Shown: one piece after another, positions 54,779 to 63,402 of the stretch
How positions within the stretch are numbered: position 1 is the stretch's first letter
Layout: the number at the start of each line of letters is the position of its first letter
NCBI GenBank assembly: GCA_947632215.1
Contig: CANROJ010000006.1
Location: forward strand, 1-64,000
Source of the DNA: an uncultured Flavobacterium sp.
GTDB lineage: Bacteria > Bacteroidota > Bacteroidia > Flavobacteriales > Flavobacteriaceae
Direction of reading: 5' to 3'
Length of the DNA stretch: 64,000 nucleotides
Notes under the pieces: generated by a model
Database searches by the model: none
What the model was told of the DNA's origin: nothing
The model's input: only the letters and a program-made list of their open reading frames with translations
Program-made: the position numbers and the translations under genes

Positions 54779-56200
54779 TTAATCTAGAACTCTAGGACCT
54801 AGAAAGTTTGTAGTTGTTCTTTGAATTAATGTATCATTTTGAAAAAGCTCTAAATGTACTTTAGTATTGTGAGTCTTCAAATCATACTGAGGAATCTTAA
54901 TAATAAGAACTCCCTGTGTATATTCATCCCTGCTTACTTTAATAGTGTCACTTCCTATTAGCTCTATTTTACCATTGGAAGGATCAACTAAATTAAAATG
55001 AAGGTTATTATAATTTTTACTTGTTTTATTTACAACCTTATAACTATACATATTAGAAATAGAGTCATTCACATGGGTAAATCCTTGACCGGCTACTCTT
55101 AAAACAGTTGCTTCAAGGTCTGTTCTTAAAAACAGAATACCAACCATGAGTCCGATTAAAATACTCAAAATAGCAATATAACCTTTTTGACGTAAAGTTA
55201 TTTTAAACTTTTCTCCTTTGGCAATCTCATCCTCAGAAGCATATCTAATAAGACCTTTAGGTAAATTTACAGCCTCCATCATGTGATCACACTCATCTAT
55301 ACAAGCAGTACAGTTTACGCATTCCAATTGAGTACCATTTCTAATATCTATACCTGTTGGACACACATTAACACATTGCATACAATCAATACAATCTCCA
55401 AGTCCTGATTGCTTTCTGTCTTGCCCTTTTTTAAACTTAGCTCTACCTAAAGTAGCCTCTCCCCTAACATAGTCATAAGCAACAACAGTGGATTTTGTAT
55501 CTAAAAGAACCCCTTGTAATCTTCCATAAGGACAAGCAATAACACATACTTGCTCTCTAAACCATGTAAATACAAAAAAGAATACACCTGTAAAGATAAT
55601 AAGTCCGATAAATCTTCCTAAATGATTAAAAGGTCCTTCTTGTATCATTTGAAAAACTGCATCACTTCCGATAATATAGGCCAGAAAAACATTAGCTATA
55701 ATAAAGGAAATGATAAAGAAAATAAACCATTTTAATGCCCTTTTCTTTATTTTATGAGCATCCCAAGCTTGTCTTGCTAAACGCATTTGGGCTCCTCTAT
55801 CTCCGTCAATCCAATACTCGATACGTCTAAAAACCATCTCCATAAAGATTGTTTGTGGACATATCCAACCACAGAATATACGGCCAAATGAAACAGTAAA
55901 CAGCGTAACAAAAACAATACAAATAAGTAAAGCTATTACCACTAGATAAAAATCCTGTGGCCAAAACGGAAATCCAAATACATTGAACTTACGATCAATA
56001 ACATTAAATAAAAAGAACTGATTTCCATTTACCTTTATAAATGGGGAGACAAGTAAAAGTATAAGTAATAGATAACTAACTACTTTACGTTTGTTGTAAA
56101 ACCATCCAGAAGGTTTTTTAGGAAATATCCAAACTCGTTTGCCACCTTCTCCGATGGTGTTAATTGAGTCTCTAAAACTTTCATCATGTTGTGGTATCAT
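54779..56200 (-). CDS. ccoG: cbb3 oxidase accessory protein CcoG
   Basis: A 473-residue membrane iron-sulfur protein thought to reduce copper for the oxidase. Seen: helices at about 42-60 and 87-109, CGWICPQTIFMEMVFRRIEYWIDGD, a cluster part with two 4Fe-4S sites (CIDCMQCVNVCP and CVNCTACIDECDH), and a C-terminal Ig-like domain after the last helix. It starts about 214 bases downstream of the ccoP stop across a terminator, so it heads its own unit with ccoH. Confidence 0.95.
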   Translation of the reverse strand: MIPQHDESFRDSINTIGEGGKRVWIFPKKPSGWFYNKRKVVSYLLLILLLVSPFIKVNGNQFFLFNVIDRKFNVFGFPFWPQDFYLVVIALLICIVFVTLFTVSFGRIFCGWICPQTIFMEMVFRRIEYWIDGDRGAQMRLARQAWDAHKIKKRALKWFIFFIISFIIANVFLAYIIGSDAVFQMIQEGPFNHLGRFIGLIIFTGVFFFVFTWFREQVCVIACPYGRLQGVLLDTKSTVVAYDYVRGEATLGRAKFKKGQDRKQSGLGDCIDCMQCVNVCPTGIDIRNGTQLECVNCTACIDECDHMMEAVNLPKGLIRYASEDEIAKGEKFKITLRQKGYIAILSILIGLMVGILFLRTDLEATVLRVAGQGFTHVNDSISNMYSYKVVNKTSKNYNNLHFNLVDPSNGKIELIGSDTIKVSRDEYTQGVLIIKIPQYDLKTHNTKVHLELFQNDTLIQRTTTNFLGPRVLD

Positions 56201-56301
56201 ATCTTTTTTATTTTTACACTACTCCAAAAGGTACTAAATGCTTAGATAGTGTAATTAAAATTCCTCTTGAAAAAGCCAAAACCTATAGGTTTATTTAAAA
56301 A

Positions 56302-56330
56302 CAGTAGAACAAGATAACCCTGTTCTACTG
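56302..56330 (-). terminator. Terminator of the ccoI/ccoS-ccoP message
   Basis: Arms CAGTAGAACA / TGTTCTACTG with AAAAA/TTTTT-like flanks on the minus strand. It splits the cbb3 cluster into two units. A 14-base palindrome AAACCTATAGGTTT (56279-56292) lies beside it. Confidence 0.8.
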
Positions 56331-56413
56331 CTTTTGTTTTCTCTTTTCCATGAACATTTGTAAAAATCTTATACAAGATTTTCACTAATCTATAATAAAC
56401 TAAAAGCGTTTAA

Positions 56414-57421
56414 TTATCCTTCTATAGCCTCTTGTACTGATTCTTGTGGTTGGGTTTCCGCTTGATCGATTGCTTGTTCAATATCCTGGTGATCTACCTC
56501 TTCAGGTAAGTCTCCAGCTTGCTCTTCGATAACTAAATCTTTTTTAGACCATATAATATCTCCTTCTGCATCTTTTGCATCGGAAGGGTTAGTTCCGTTT
56601 AGACTAATAACATAAGAAGTTAATTGTTCTATTTGAGTAGGTTTAAGCATTGTTTTCCAAGGAATCATCCCCATATTTGGTCTACCTCCTTCAGAGATTG
56701 TATGAAAAATATCTCTTACTCCTCCACCTAGAATCCAATGATCATCGGTAAGATTAGGTCCAATGGATCCACCACCATCAACTTTATGACAAGCAACGCA
56801 GTTCTGATCAAACAAAACTTTCCCTTGAGCTAAATTGCTTTCATCTAATAATAAACGAGCCGTATCCCAAGTTAATCTATCTCCTGCTGTACTATTGTAA
56901 AGATCTATTTGTTCTTGAGCTTTTGCCATCTCCTTGTTGAACTCTGTAATTTGGTTATCACCTCCAAAAACCTCGTAACGTAAAATATAAATAACAGAGA
57001 AAATTACCGTGGCGTAAAACAATCCAACCCACCATGATGGTAAATCATTATCTAACTCTTTAATCCCGTCATAATCGTGATCTAGTAATAAAGCCTTCTC
57101 TTGCTCCTGGGTTTTAGTTCCTGTTAACTTCTGCATGAACTTTTTAACCCAAGGGATTTCAGAGAAAGGTCGATTCTCAAGTTCTTCTCTTGCTTTAATT
57201 TCCTCAGGAGTCATTAATCTATCTAAAACTTTATTAGTAGCTGAATTAACAATCTCAACTGCAATTTGAGCAAAAGCGAACAAAATAATTAATATCAAAA
57301 CATAGGGATAAGTCATAAAAGCAGGCCTATCATCTGGAGTCTCGATAATCCAATTGATTCCTATAAAAAATATAGCAAACAATACGGGTACTCTAACATA
57401 TACTGGAAAATACTTTTTCAT
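56414..57421 (-). CDS. ccoP: cbb3 oxidase subunit III, single-haem CcoP
   Basis: A 335-residue membrane c-type cytochrome. Seen: two membrane helices near residues 9-25 and 38-57, a third at about 130-147 (LPSWWVGLFYATVIFSVIYIL, the CcoP N-terminal domain), then one c-haem motif CVACHK with distal Met in a GMIPWKTML stretch. Known CcoP has two haems in proteobacteria; only one is present here. An acidic Gln/Glu-rich tail of about 50 residues follows. Overlaps ccoQ by 4 bases. Confidence 0.93.
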   Translation of the reverse strand: MKKYFPVYVRVPVLFAIFFIGINWIIETPDDRPAFMTYPYVLILIILFAFAQIAVEIVNSATNKVLDRLMTPEEIKAREELENRPFSEIPWVKKFMQKLTGTKTQEQEKALLLDHDYDGIKELDNDLPSWWVGLFYATVIFSVIYILRYEVFGGDNQITEFNKEMAKAQEQIDLYNSTAGDRLTWDTARLLLDESNLAQGKVLFDQNCVACHKVDGGGSIGPNLTDDHWILGGGVRDIFHTISEGGRPNMGMIPWKTMLKPTQIEQLTSYVISLNGTNPSDAKDAEGDIIWSKKDLVIEEQAGDLPEEVDHQDIEQAIDQAETQPQESVQEAIEG

Positions 57422-57624
57422 GATTTTTGTTCTTTTGAATCAACATTACATTTTTCATCATCCATAAGAGGTATGTTACTCAATTCCTTAATAGTTTCTT
57501 TCTTATAGGTAAACACCCAAATAAAGAGCCCTACAAAAAAAGTGAAAAAGATAATTAAAGAAATGATAGGATATATTGCAACACCATCAATGTTCTCCAT
57601 ATTGTGTTTAATAAATTTTAGCAT
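57418..57624 (-). CDS. ccoQ: Small CcoQ-like subunit
   Basis: A 68-residue protein with one membrane helix (IISLIIFFTFFVGLFIWVFTY) followed by a Lys-rich then Glu/Asp-rich tail, the outline of CcoQ/FixQ. Sequence is short, so the name rests on its place between ccoNO and ccoP and on the overlap with ccoP. Start may be Met1 or Met9. Confidence 0.78.
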   Translation of the reverse strand: MLKFIKHNMENIDGVAIYPIISLIIFFTFFVGLFIWVFTYKKETIKELSNIPLMDDEKCNVDSKEQKS

Positions 57625-57642
57625 ATTGATTCCTTTAATAAA

Positions 57643-59826
57643 TTATTCTTCAACTCTTTCTTTAATATCCGTACCTAGACGTTGTAAATAAGCAATCATA
57701 GCAACGATTTCTCTTTGGCTCATTGGAACGAATTCTTGTCCATTAGCAACAGCTCTTTGCTCACTCTCTGTCACACTTCTTACGTAATCAGGATCCTTCT
57801 CTAAGTTCAAAGCAATTTGTTGACTCTGCTGCTGAATTGAAACATATGCGTTGTCAATTTCTTCTTGACTATAAGGAACTCCTAAGTCTCTCATAACACT
57901 CATTTTCTTCTGAATTTTAGAGTAGTCTGCATTTTTATTAGCAAATAACCATTTATATCCAGGCATAATAGAGTTTGGCGAAGTACTTTGTGGGTCATAC
58001 ATATGATTGTAATGCCAATTGTCTGAATATTTCCCCCCTATACGGTGTAAATCTGGACCAGTACGTTTTGATCCCCACAAGAATGGGTGATCATATACAT
58101 ACTCTCCACTCTTAGAGTATTCTCCATATCGCTCTACTTCAGATCTAAATGGACGAATCATTTGAGAGTGACATCCCACACAACCTTCTCTAATATATAT
58201 ATCTCTACCTTCTAATTCTAAAGGAGAATATGGTTTAACACTATGAATTGTAGCTACATTTCCCTTTACAAATATTGTAGGAAGAATCTCAATAGCCCCT
58301 CCAATTAAAATTGCAATAGTTGTAAAAACAGTAAACTGTACTGGTCTTCTCTCTAACCATGAATGCCAAGCCTCTCCTTTTAATCTTCCTGCAGAAATAG
58401 TTTGCAAGGCTGGTGCTTCGGCTAACTCATCTTCGATAGTTTGTCCTTGGCGAATTGTTCTATAAATATTGTATATTAATACTAATACACCTATTAAAAA
58501 TAAACTACCACCGATGGCACGCATTACGAACATTGGCATAATAGCCGTAACTGTTTCTAAGAAGTTTCCATAGGTTAATGTTCCATCTGGGTTAAATTCT
58601 TTCCACATTAAGTGCTGAGAGAAACCTGCCACATACATAGGAATACAGTAAAGAATAATTCCTAAAGTACCAATCCAAAAATGGAAGTTAGCTAAAGCGG
58701 TAGAATACAACTTTGTTTTGGCCATTCTTGGAATCAACCAATATACCATACCAAAGGTAAAGAATCCATTCCAAGCTAAAGCACCAACGTGTACGTGAGC
58801 AATAATCCAGTCCGTATAGTGAGCAATAGCATTAACGTTCTTTAAAGATAACATTGGTCCTTCAAAAGTAGCCATTCCATAACCTGTAAGAGCTACAACA
58901 AAGAATTTTAAAACTGGATCCACACGTACTTTATCCCAAGCTCCACGCAAAGTTAAAAGTCCGTTAATCATACCTCCCCAAGATGGAGCAATAAGCATAA
59001 CAGAGAAAACAACTCCTAAGTTTTGTGCCCATTCTGGTAAGGCTGTATATAATAAATGGTGAGGTCCTGCCCAGATGTATAGGAAAATTAAAGACCAAAA
59101 GTGAATAATAGATAAACGGTAAGAATAAATCGGACGATTAGCTGCTTTTGGTAAAAAATAGTACATCAATCCTAAGAATGGCGTAGTTAAGAAAAACGCT
59201 ACTGCGTTATGACCATACCACCACTGTACTAAAGCATCTTGTACACCTGCGTACACGGAGTATGATTTAAGAGCACTAACTGGTAACTCCAAAGAGTTAA
59301 CAATATGCAATACTCCAACAGTAACAAAGGTTGCTAAATAGAACCATATGGCAACATAGATATGACGTTCTCTCCTCTTTAAGATGGTCATTACCATATT
59401 AACTCCAAAGGTTACCCAAATTACAGCAATCGCAATATCAATTGGCCACTCTAACTCGGCATATTCTTTAGAAGTTGTAAACCCTAAGGGTAAAGTAATA
59501 ACTGCTCCTACAATAATGGCTTGCCAACCGTAAAAATGCAATTTGGTTAAAAAATCGCTATACATTCTAGCCTTACATAATCTTTGTAGAGAATAATAAA
59601 TACCAGCAAAAATAGCATTCCCAACAAAGGCGAATATTACCGCATTGGTGTGAAGAGGTCTAAGACGTCCAAAACTTAACCATGCCACTCCATCGGTTAA
59701 ATTAGGTGCAATAAACATCACTGCTAAAACTAATCCTACTAGCATCCCTACAGCCCCGAAAAAAATCGAAGCGTAGATGAATTTCTTTACAATTTTGTTG
59801 TCATAATAAAATTGTTGCACTTCCAT
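57643..59826 (-). CDS. ccoNO: Fused cbb3 oxidase subunits I and II (CcoNO)
   Basis: A 727-residue fusion. Residues 1-480 are subunit I (CcoN), a 12-helix haem-copper oxidase with six haem/Cu His ligands in HTNAVIFAFVGNAIF, WWYGHNAVAFFLTTP, GPHHLLYTALP and HYTDWIIAHVHVGAL. From about 525 the CcoO part gives one helix and the c-haem motif CVGCHSQ, then GPDLHRIGG. The fusion is usual in Bacteroidota. Terminal oxygen reductase with high oxygen affinity in the inner membrane. It starts 6 bases after ccoS. Confidence 0.96.
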   Translation of the reverse strand: MEVQQFYYDNKIVKKFIYASIFFGAVGMLVGLVLAVMFIAPNLTDGVAWLSFGRLRPLHTNAVIFAFVGNAIFAGIYYSLQRLCKARMYSDFLTKLHFYGWQAIIVGAVITLPLGFTTSKEYAELEWPIDIAIAVIWVTFGVNMVMTILKRRERHIYVAIWFYLATFVTVGVLHIVNSLELPVSALKSYSVYAGVQDALVQWWYGHNAVAFFLTTPFLGLMYYFLPKAANRPIYSYRLSIIHFWSLIFLYIWAGPHHLLYTALPEWAQNLGVVFSVMLIAPSWGGMINGLLTLRGAWDKVRVDPVLKFFVVALTGYGMATFEGPMLSLKNVNAIAHYTDWIIAHVHVGALAWNGFFTFGMVYWLIPRMAKTKLYSTALANFHFWIGTLGIILYCIPMYVAGFSQHLMWKEFNPDGTLTYGNFLETVTAIMPMFVMRAIGGSLFLIGVLVLIYNIYRTIRQGQTIEDELAEAPALQTISAGRLKGEAWHSWLERRPVQFTVFTTIAILIGGAIEILPTIFVKGNVATIHSVKPYSPLELEGRDIYIREGCVGCHSQMIRPFRSEVERYGEYSKSGEYVYDHPFLWGSKRTGPDLHRIGGKYSDNWHYNHMYDPQSTSPNSIMPGYKWLFANKNADYSKIQKKMSVMRDLGVPYSQEEIDNAYVSIQQQSQQIALNLEKDPDYVRSVTESEQRAVANGQEFVPMSQREIVAMIAYLQRLGTDIKERVEE

Positions 59827-59832
59827 AGTTGT

Positions 59833-60048
59833 TTATATTTGATTTTCTTTTTTGATTACTTTTTTATTATTGTCCTCTTTATTGGATTTAAGAGTCTGTT
59901 GATCTCTTAATTCATCATCAAACAACATTCGGATAGATGGAGTATAAGAATCATCAAATTGCCCGGCTTTCACGCTCCTTATAAATAGATATAAGAAAAC
60001 CCCTGCAACGATAACACTAATACAAATTAAGAAATATATAACACTCAT
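59833..60048 (-). CDS. ccoS: cbb3 oxidase assembly protein CcoS
   Basis: A 71-residue one-helix protein (VIYFLICISVIVAGVFLYLFIRSVKAGQFDD). The string SVKAGQFDD is close to a CcoS hallmark. CcoS is required to load haem/copper into CcoN. It leads the message ccoS-ccoNO-ccoQ-ccoP. Confidence 0.92.
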   Translation of the reverse strand: MSVIYFLICISVIVAGVFLYLFIRSVKAGQFDDSYTPSIRMLFDDELRDQQTLKSNKEDNNKKVIKKENQI

Positions 60049-60065
60049 ATCAAAACTTTATAAGG

Positions 60066-60109
60066 CAAAACTAACACTCTCTAATGGGCTAAAACATGAT
60101 AATCGTCAG
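60066..60109 (-). promoter_or_regulatory. Promoter of ccoS unit with FNR-like half-site pair
   Basis: Minus-strand -7 element TAGTTTTG (60073 down to 60066). Upstream, ATGAT-AATC-GTCAG (60096-60109) is centred about 41 bases before the likely start. One half matches ATGAT well, the other poorly. Confidence 0.45.
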
Positions 60110-60123
60110 TTTCATGGTAATTA

Positions 60124-62517
60124 TTATGACTTTGAACGAATTATTTTCTTGGCATAAAAATTAGTCAGAATACTAACGCAACTAATAATACTTACCGTAC
60201 TAATAGGCATTAAAATCGCAGCTACTAATGGAGACATTTTATTACAGATAGAAACAGTAATACCTATCACATTGTAGCTCAAAGCTAATATATAACTTAA
60301 TTTTATGATTTTAACAGAAATTTTTGAAAAAATAAGGTATTTACTCAAATTACTAAATTTAGTTGAATCTAAAATCGCATCACTAGCAGGAGTAAAAACA
60401 TTAACATCCTCTGAGACGGAAACTCCAACGTCACTCATAGCTAAAGCACCTGCGTCATTTAGTCCATCACCTACCATCATTACATTGTGCCCTTGCTGTT
60501 TTAACTCTTTAATATAATCAAGTTTTTCTTGAGGTTTTTGATTAAAAACAAGAGTAACTGATTCAGGCAACATGCTTGTTAAAACTTGGTGTTCCCCATC
60601 ATTATCACCCGAGAGAACTACTAACTTATAACCTTTTTTATCCAAAGATTCAAAAAGCTCTACTAATCCTTCTCTGTAGTGATTATCGAAAATAAAACAT
60701 CCCTTATATTGTTTATCTATTTCAATATGAACAGTAGTTTGAGCATGTAAGTCTTCTATGGGTTGTTGTAATAGTTTTCTTGAACCAATGCTATATGAAC
60801 GCCCGCTTATTACACCTTTAAGACCTTTACCTGGTATTTCTTCAAAACTACTTGGTTTCTCTAAAGTAGTAGCTTCCAGAAAATTATAAAGTTTTCGAGA
60901 CAAAGGATGATTAGATCCTCGAATAATACTTTTAATATGGGCTTTCTCTATAGGAGTTAAGGCTTCTCCTTGATAATAAATAACACTATTTATTCCTGTG
61001 GTAATGGTTCCTGTTTTGTCGAAAACAACAGTATCTACCTTATTTAATTGTTCAACTACAGTAGCATTTTTCAAATAAAATTTGTTGCGACCAAAAATAC
61101 GTATAGCATTACCTAAAGTAAATGGGGCACTTAAGGCCAAGGCACAAGGACAAGCAACTATAAGAATAGCAGTTACCGTATTAAAAGCTATAGACCAACT
61201 CACAAAAGACCACCCTATTAATGTAAAGAGTGAAATAAGCAGTAAAACAGGAGTGAAAAAACGACTAATTTGATCGGTAATCGTGCGATACTTCAGCTGT
61301 ACTTTCTTTTGAAATACATCATTACTCCATAATTGAGTCAAATAACTTTGACTTACTGTATTGATTGCTTGAATTTCTATGAGCTCTCCCTTTTGCTTAC
61401 CACCTGCGTAAAGCTTCTCACCACTTAACTTCTCTACAGCCATGGCCTCACCTGTTACAAAACTATAATCGATAAAAGCCCTTTGGCTAAGTAAAATTGC
61501 ATCTACAGGAATTAATTCTTGATTTCGTATTATTAAACGATCTCCTTTTTGTATTTGATATACTTGGATAGGCTCTTCTTGTTTATCCTGATTAATTTTT
61601 GTGATTGCAATTGGAAAGTAAGATTTATAATCCCTTTCAAAGGATAAAAAATTATAACTGCGCTGCTGAAATAATTTACCAAGAAGCATAAAAAACACCA
61701 GCATAGTCATACTATCAAAAAAGCCAGGACCTAAATCAAAAACGATATCGATTGTACTGCGTATAAACATGACAACAATCCCTAAAGACATCGGAATATC
61801 AATGGTATAATTCCCTGTTCTAATTCCACTTAATGCAGCCTTGTGATAAGGATAAGCACAATAGAAGAAAACCGGTAGAGAAATAATTAAAATAAGCCAG
61901 CGAAAAAAATCTTTATACTCTCGCATCCAAACATCCTCTATATTAAAATATTCGGGAAAAGAAAGCATCATTACATTGCCAAATGCAAAGAAGGCAATAC
62001 CTATACGATACAGTAAACTTCTATCTATCGAAGGAGGTTTTTTCTCGAAGTTATCTAAAGATATATAAGGCTCATAGCCTATGGAATGCAAAAGACTCAC
62101 CAACTCTTTTAAATCAATTCTCTGGCTATTATAAGTAATGGTCGCTTGCTTCTTAGGGAAATTAACTACAACGCGAAAAACAGCCTGATTTAGCTTATGG
62201 AGGTTTTCTAAAATCCAAATACAAGAACTACAATGGATATGAGGTATGTATAAACTCACAATTGCTGTATCAGCTTCTTGAAAATCCAACAATTTATCTA
62301 CGATATCCTTGTTCTGTAAAAAATCGTACTTCCCATCTACTTGAGAAATTTTAGCACCAGCTTGGGCTTGTAAAACATAGTAATCTTGCAGATCGTTACT
62401 GCTAAAAATCTCATAAACTGTCTTACACCCATTGCAACAAAACTCTTTAGAATCAAACTCAATTCTATTAAAAGTTGTTATCTCATTAGCACAATGATAA
62501 CATCCTTTTTCTTTCAT
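60124..62517 (-). CDS. ccoI: cbb3-type copper P-type ATPase CcoI
   Basis: A 797-residue P1B ATPase that supplies copper to the oxidase. Seen: N-terminal zinc-finger-like segment (CYHCANEI ... CCNGCKTVYEIF), a heavy-metal domain with CSSCIW, eight helices, the metal motif CPCALALSAPF, phosphorylation site DKTGTITTG, and hinge VMMVGDGLNDAGAL. The GDGLNDAG and DKTG motifs are intact. A 75-base gap separates it from ccoS; it is divergent from the fnr-like gene. Confidence 0.95.
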   Translation of the reverse strand: MKEKGCYHCANEITTFNRIEFDSKEFCCNGCKTVYEIFSSNDLQDYYVLQAQAGAKISQVDGKYDFLQNKDIVDKLLDFQEADTAIVSLYIPHIHCSSCIWILENLHKLNQAVFRVVVNFPKKQATITYNSQRIDLKELVSLLHSIGYEPYISLDNFEKKPPSIDRSLLYRIGIAFFAFGNVMMLSFPEYFNIEDVWMREYKDFFRWLILIISLPVFFYCAYPYHKAALSGIRTGNYTIDIPMSLGIVVMFIRSTIDIVFDLGPGFFDSMTMLVFFMLLGKLFQQRSYNFLSFERDYKSYFPIAITKINQDKQEEPIQVYQIQKGDRLIIRNQELIPVDAILLSQRAFIDYSFVTGEAMAVEKLSGEKLYAGGKQKGELIEIQAINTVSQSYLTQLWSNDVFQKKVQLKYRTITDQISRFFTPVLLLISLFTLIGWSFVSWSIAFNTVTAILIVACPCALALSAPFTLGNAIRIFGRNKFYLKNATVVEQLNKVDTVVFDKTGTITTGINSVIYYQGEALTPIEKAHIKSIIRGSNHPLSRKLYNFLEATTLEKPSSFEEIPGKGLKGVISGRSYSIGSRKLLQQPIEDLHAQTTVHIEIDKQYKGCFIFDNHYREGLVELFESLDKKGYKLVVLSGDNDGEHQVLTSMLPESVTLVFNQKPQEKLDYIKELKQQGHNVMMVGDGLNDAGALAMSDVGVSVSEDVNVFTPASDAILDSTKFSNLSKYLIFSKISVKIIKLSYILALSYNVIGITVSICNKMSPLVAAILMPISTVSIISCVSILTNFYAKKIIRSKS

Positions 62518-62540
62518 AGTTCTCTATTTTTTCCTTGAAA

Positions 62541-62603
62541 CAAATTTCCCTGATTAATCCCATGTAAGATATGATATTTATCATAAAAAAAATCTTATCT
62601 TTG
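62541..62603. promoter_or_regulatory. Divergent ccoI / fnr-like promoters around an FNR-type palindrome
   Basis: Perfect palindrome TATGAT-ATTT-ATCATA at 62570-62585. To the right, TATCTTTG (62596-62603) is the -7 element of the regulator gene; the palindrome covers its -33 place. To the left, the minus strand has GAAATTTG (62548 down to 62541), putting the palindrome about 41 bases before the ccoI start, where an activator would sit. Confidence 0.65.
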
Positions 62604-62632
62604 AACTAGAATTTACAACAACTTCAATACCT

Positions 62633-63316
62633 ATGAGCAGATGTGAACAGTGTATGATTAGAGAATTTAATTCTCTTAAAGCACTTAGTCGTGAAGAGCT
62701 TCAAAATATATCCGAAACCAAAACTCACTTTATTGTTAAAAAGGGTGATGTATTGTTTAATGAAGGAGATAATTTAAATGGCGTCTTTTGTATAAAAGAT
62801 GGATATTGTAAGCTTACTAAGTTAAATTCTAACGGTAAAGACACTGTTATAAAACTTGTAAAAAAAGGAGAACTTCTTGGCCAGAGATCTTTAATCAATG
62901 AAGAGAATTCGAATCTTACAGCAACTGCTTTAGAAGATATGAATGTTTGCTTTATCCCAAAAAGAGAGATTCTTGAAAACTTCACTGATAATAATAAGTT
63001 CTCTTTATTAGTTACAAGAGATATTTGCACGCATTTAAAAGATGCAGACAAAGACATTGCTAACCATACCCACAAAACTGTAAAAGAACGCTTAGCTATA
63101 GTTCTACTTAAATTAGAAGAAATTGGCGGAACAGACCCACAAACCAATTCACTAAACTTACAACTTTCCAGGGAAGATCTAGCAAGCATGGTAGGAACAG
63201 CTACTGAAAGCTGTATTCGATTACTATCCGAACTTAAAAAAGACAAAGTAATAGCTATCTCTGGTAAGAAAATATTTCTATTAGATAAAGAGGTATTACG
63301 CAACTTAGCTATTTAA
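62633..63316 (+). CDS. Crp/Fnr family transcriptional regulator
   Basis: A 227-residue CRP/FNR protein. Seen: cyclic-nucleotide-type beta roll (VKKGDVLFNEGDNLNGVFCIKDGYCKL), long helix, and C-terminal helix-turn-helix LQLSREDLASMVGTATESCIRLLSELKKD (E and R for TTGAT-type contacts). N-terminal CEQC plus internal Cys (C-IKDGYC, VCFIP) could hold an iron-sulfur cluster as in FNR, but the spacing is not the classical E. coli one. Its place next to ccoI argues for oxygen-level control of the oxidase. Confidence 0.9.
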   Translation: MSRCEQCMIREFNSLKALSREELQNISETKTHFIVKKGDVLFNEGDNLNGVFCIKDGYCKLTKLNSNGKDTVIKLVKKGELLGQRSLINEENSNLTATALEDMNVCFIPKREILENFTDNNKFSLLVTRDICTHLKDADKDIANHTHKTVKERLAIVLLKLEEIGGTDPQTNSLNLQLSREDLASMVGTATESCIRLLSELKKDKVIAISGKKIFLLDKEVLRNLAI

Positions 63317-63402
63317 TTAATACTCAAACAAAATGCTACTATTTTTAGCATAATTGCCTAACAAGATTTACTTTAAATCATAAAAAATCTTATTTTCGCA
63401 GT

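Noticed and set aside
62725..63303. Minus-strand frame of 192 residues opposite the fnr-like gene
   Set aside because: Shadow frame; the plus strand encodes a clear CRP/FNR protein.
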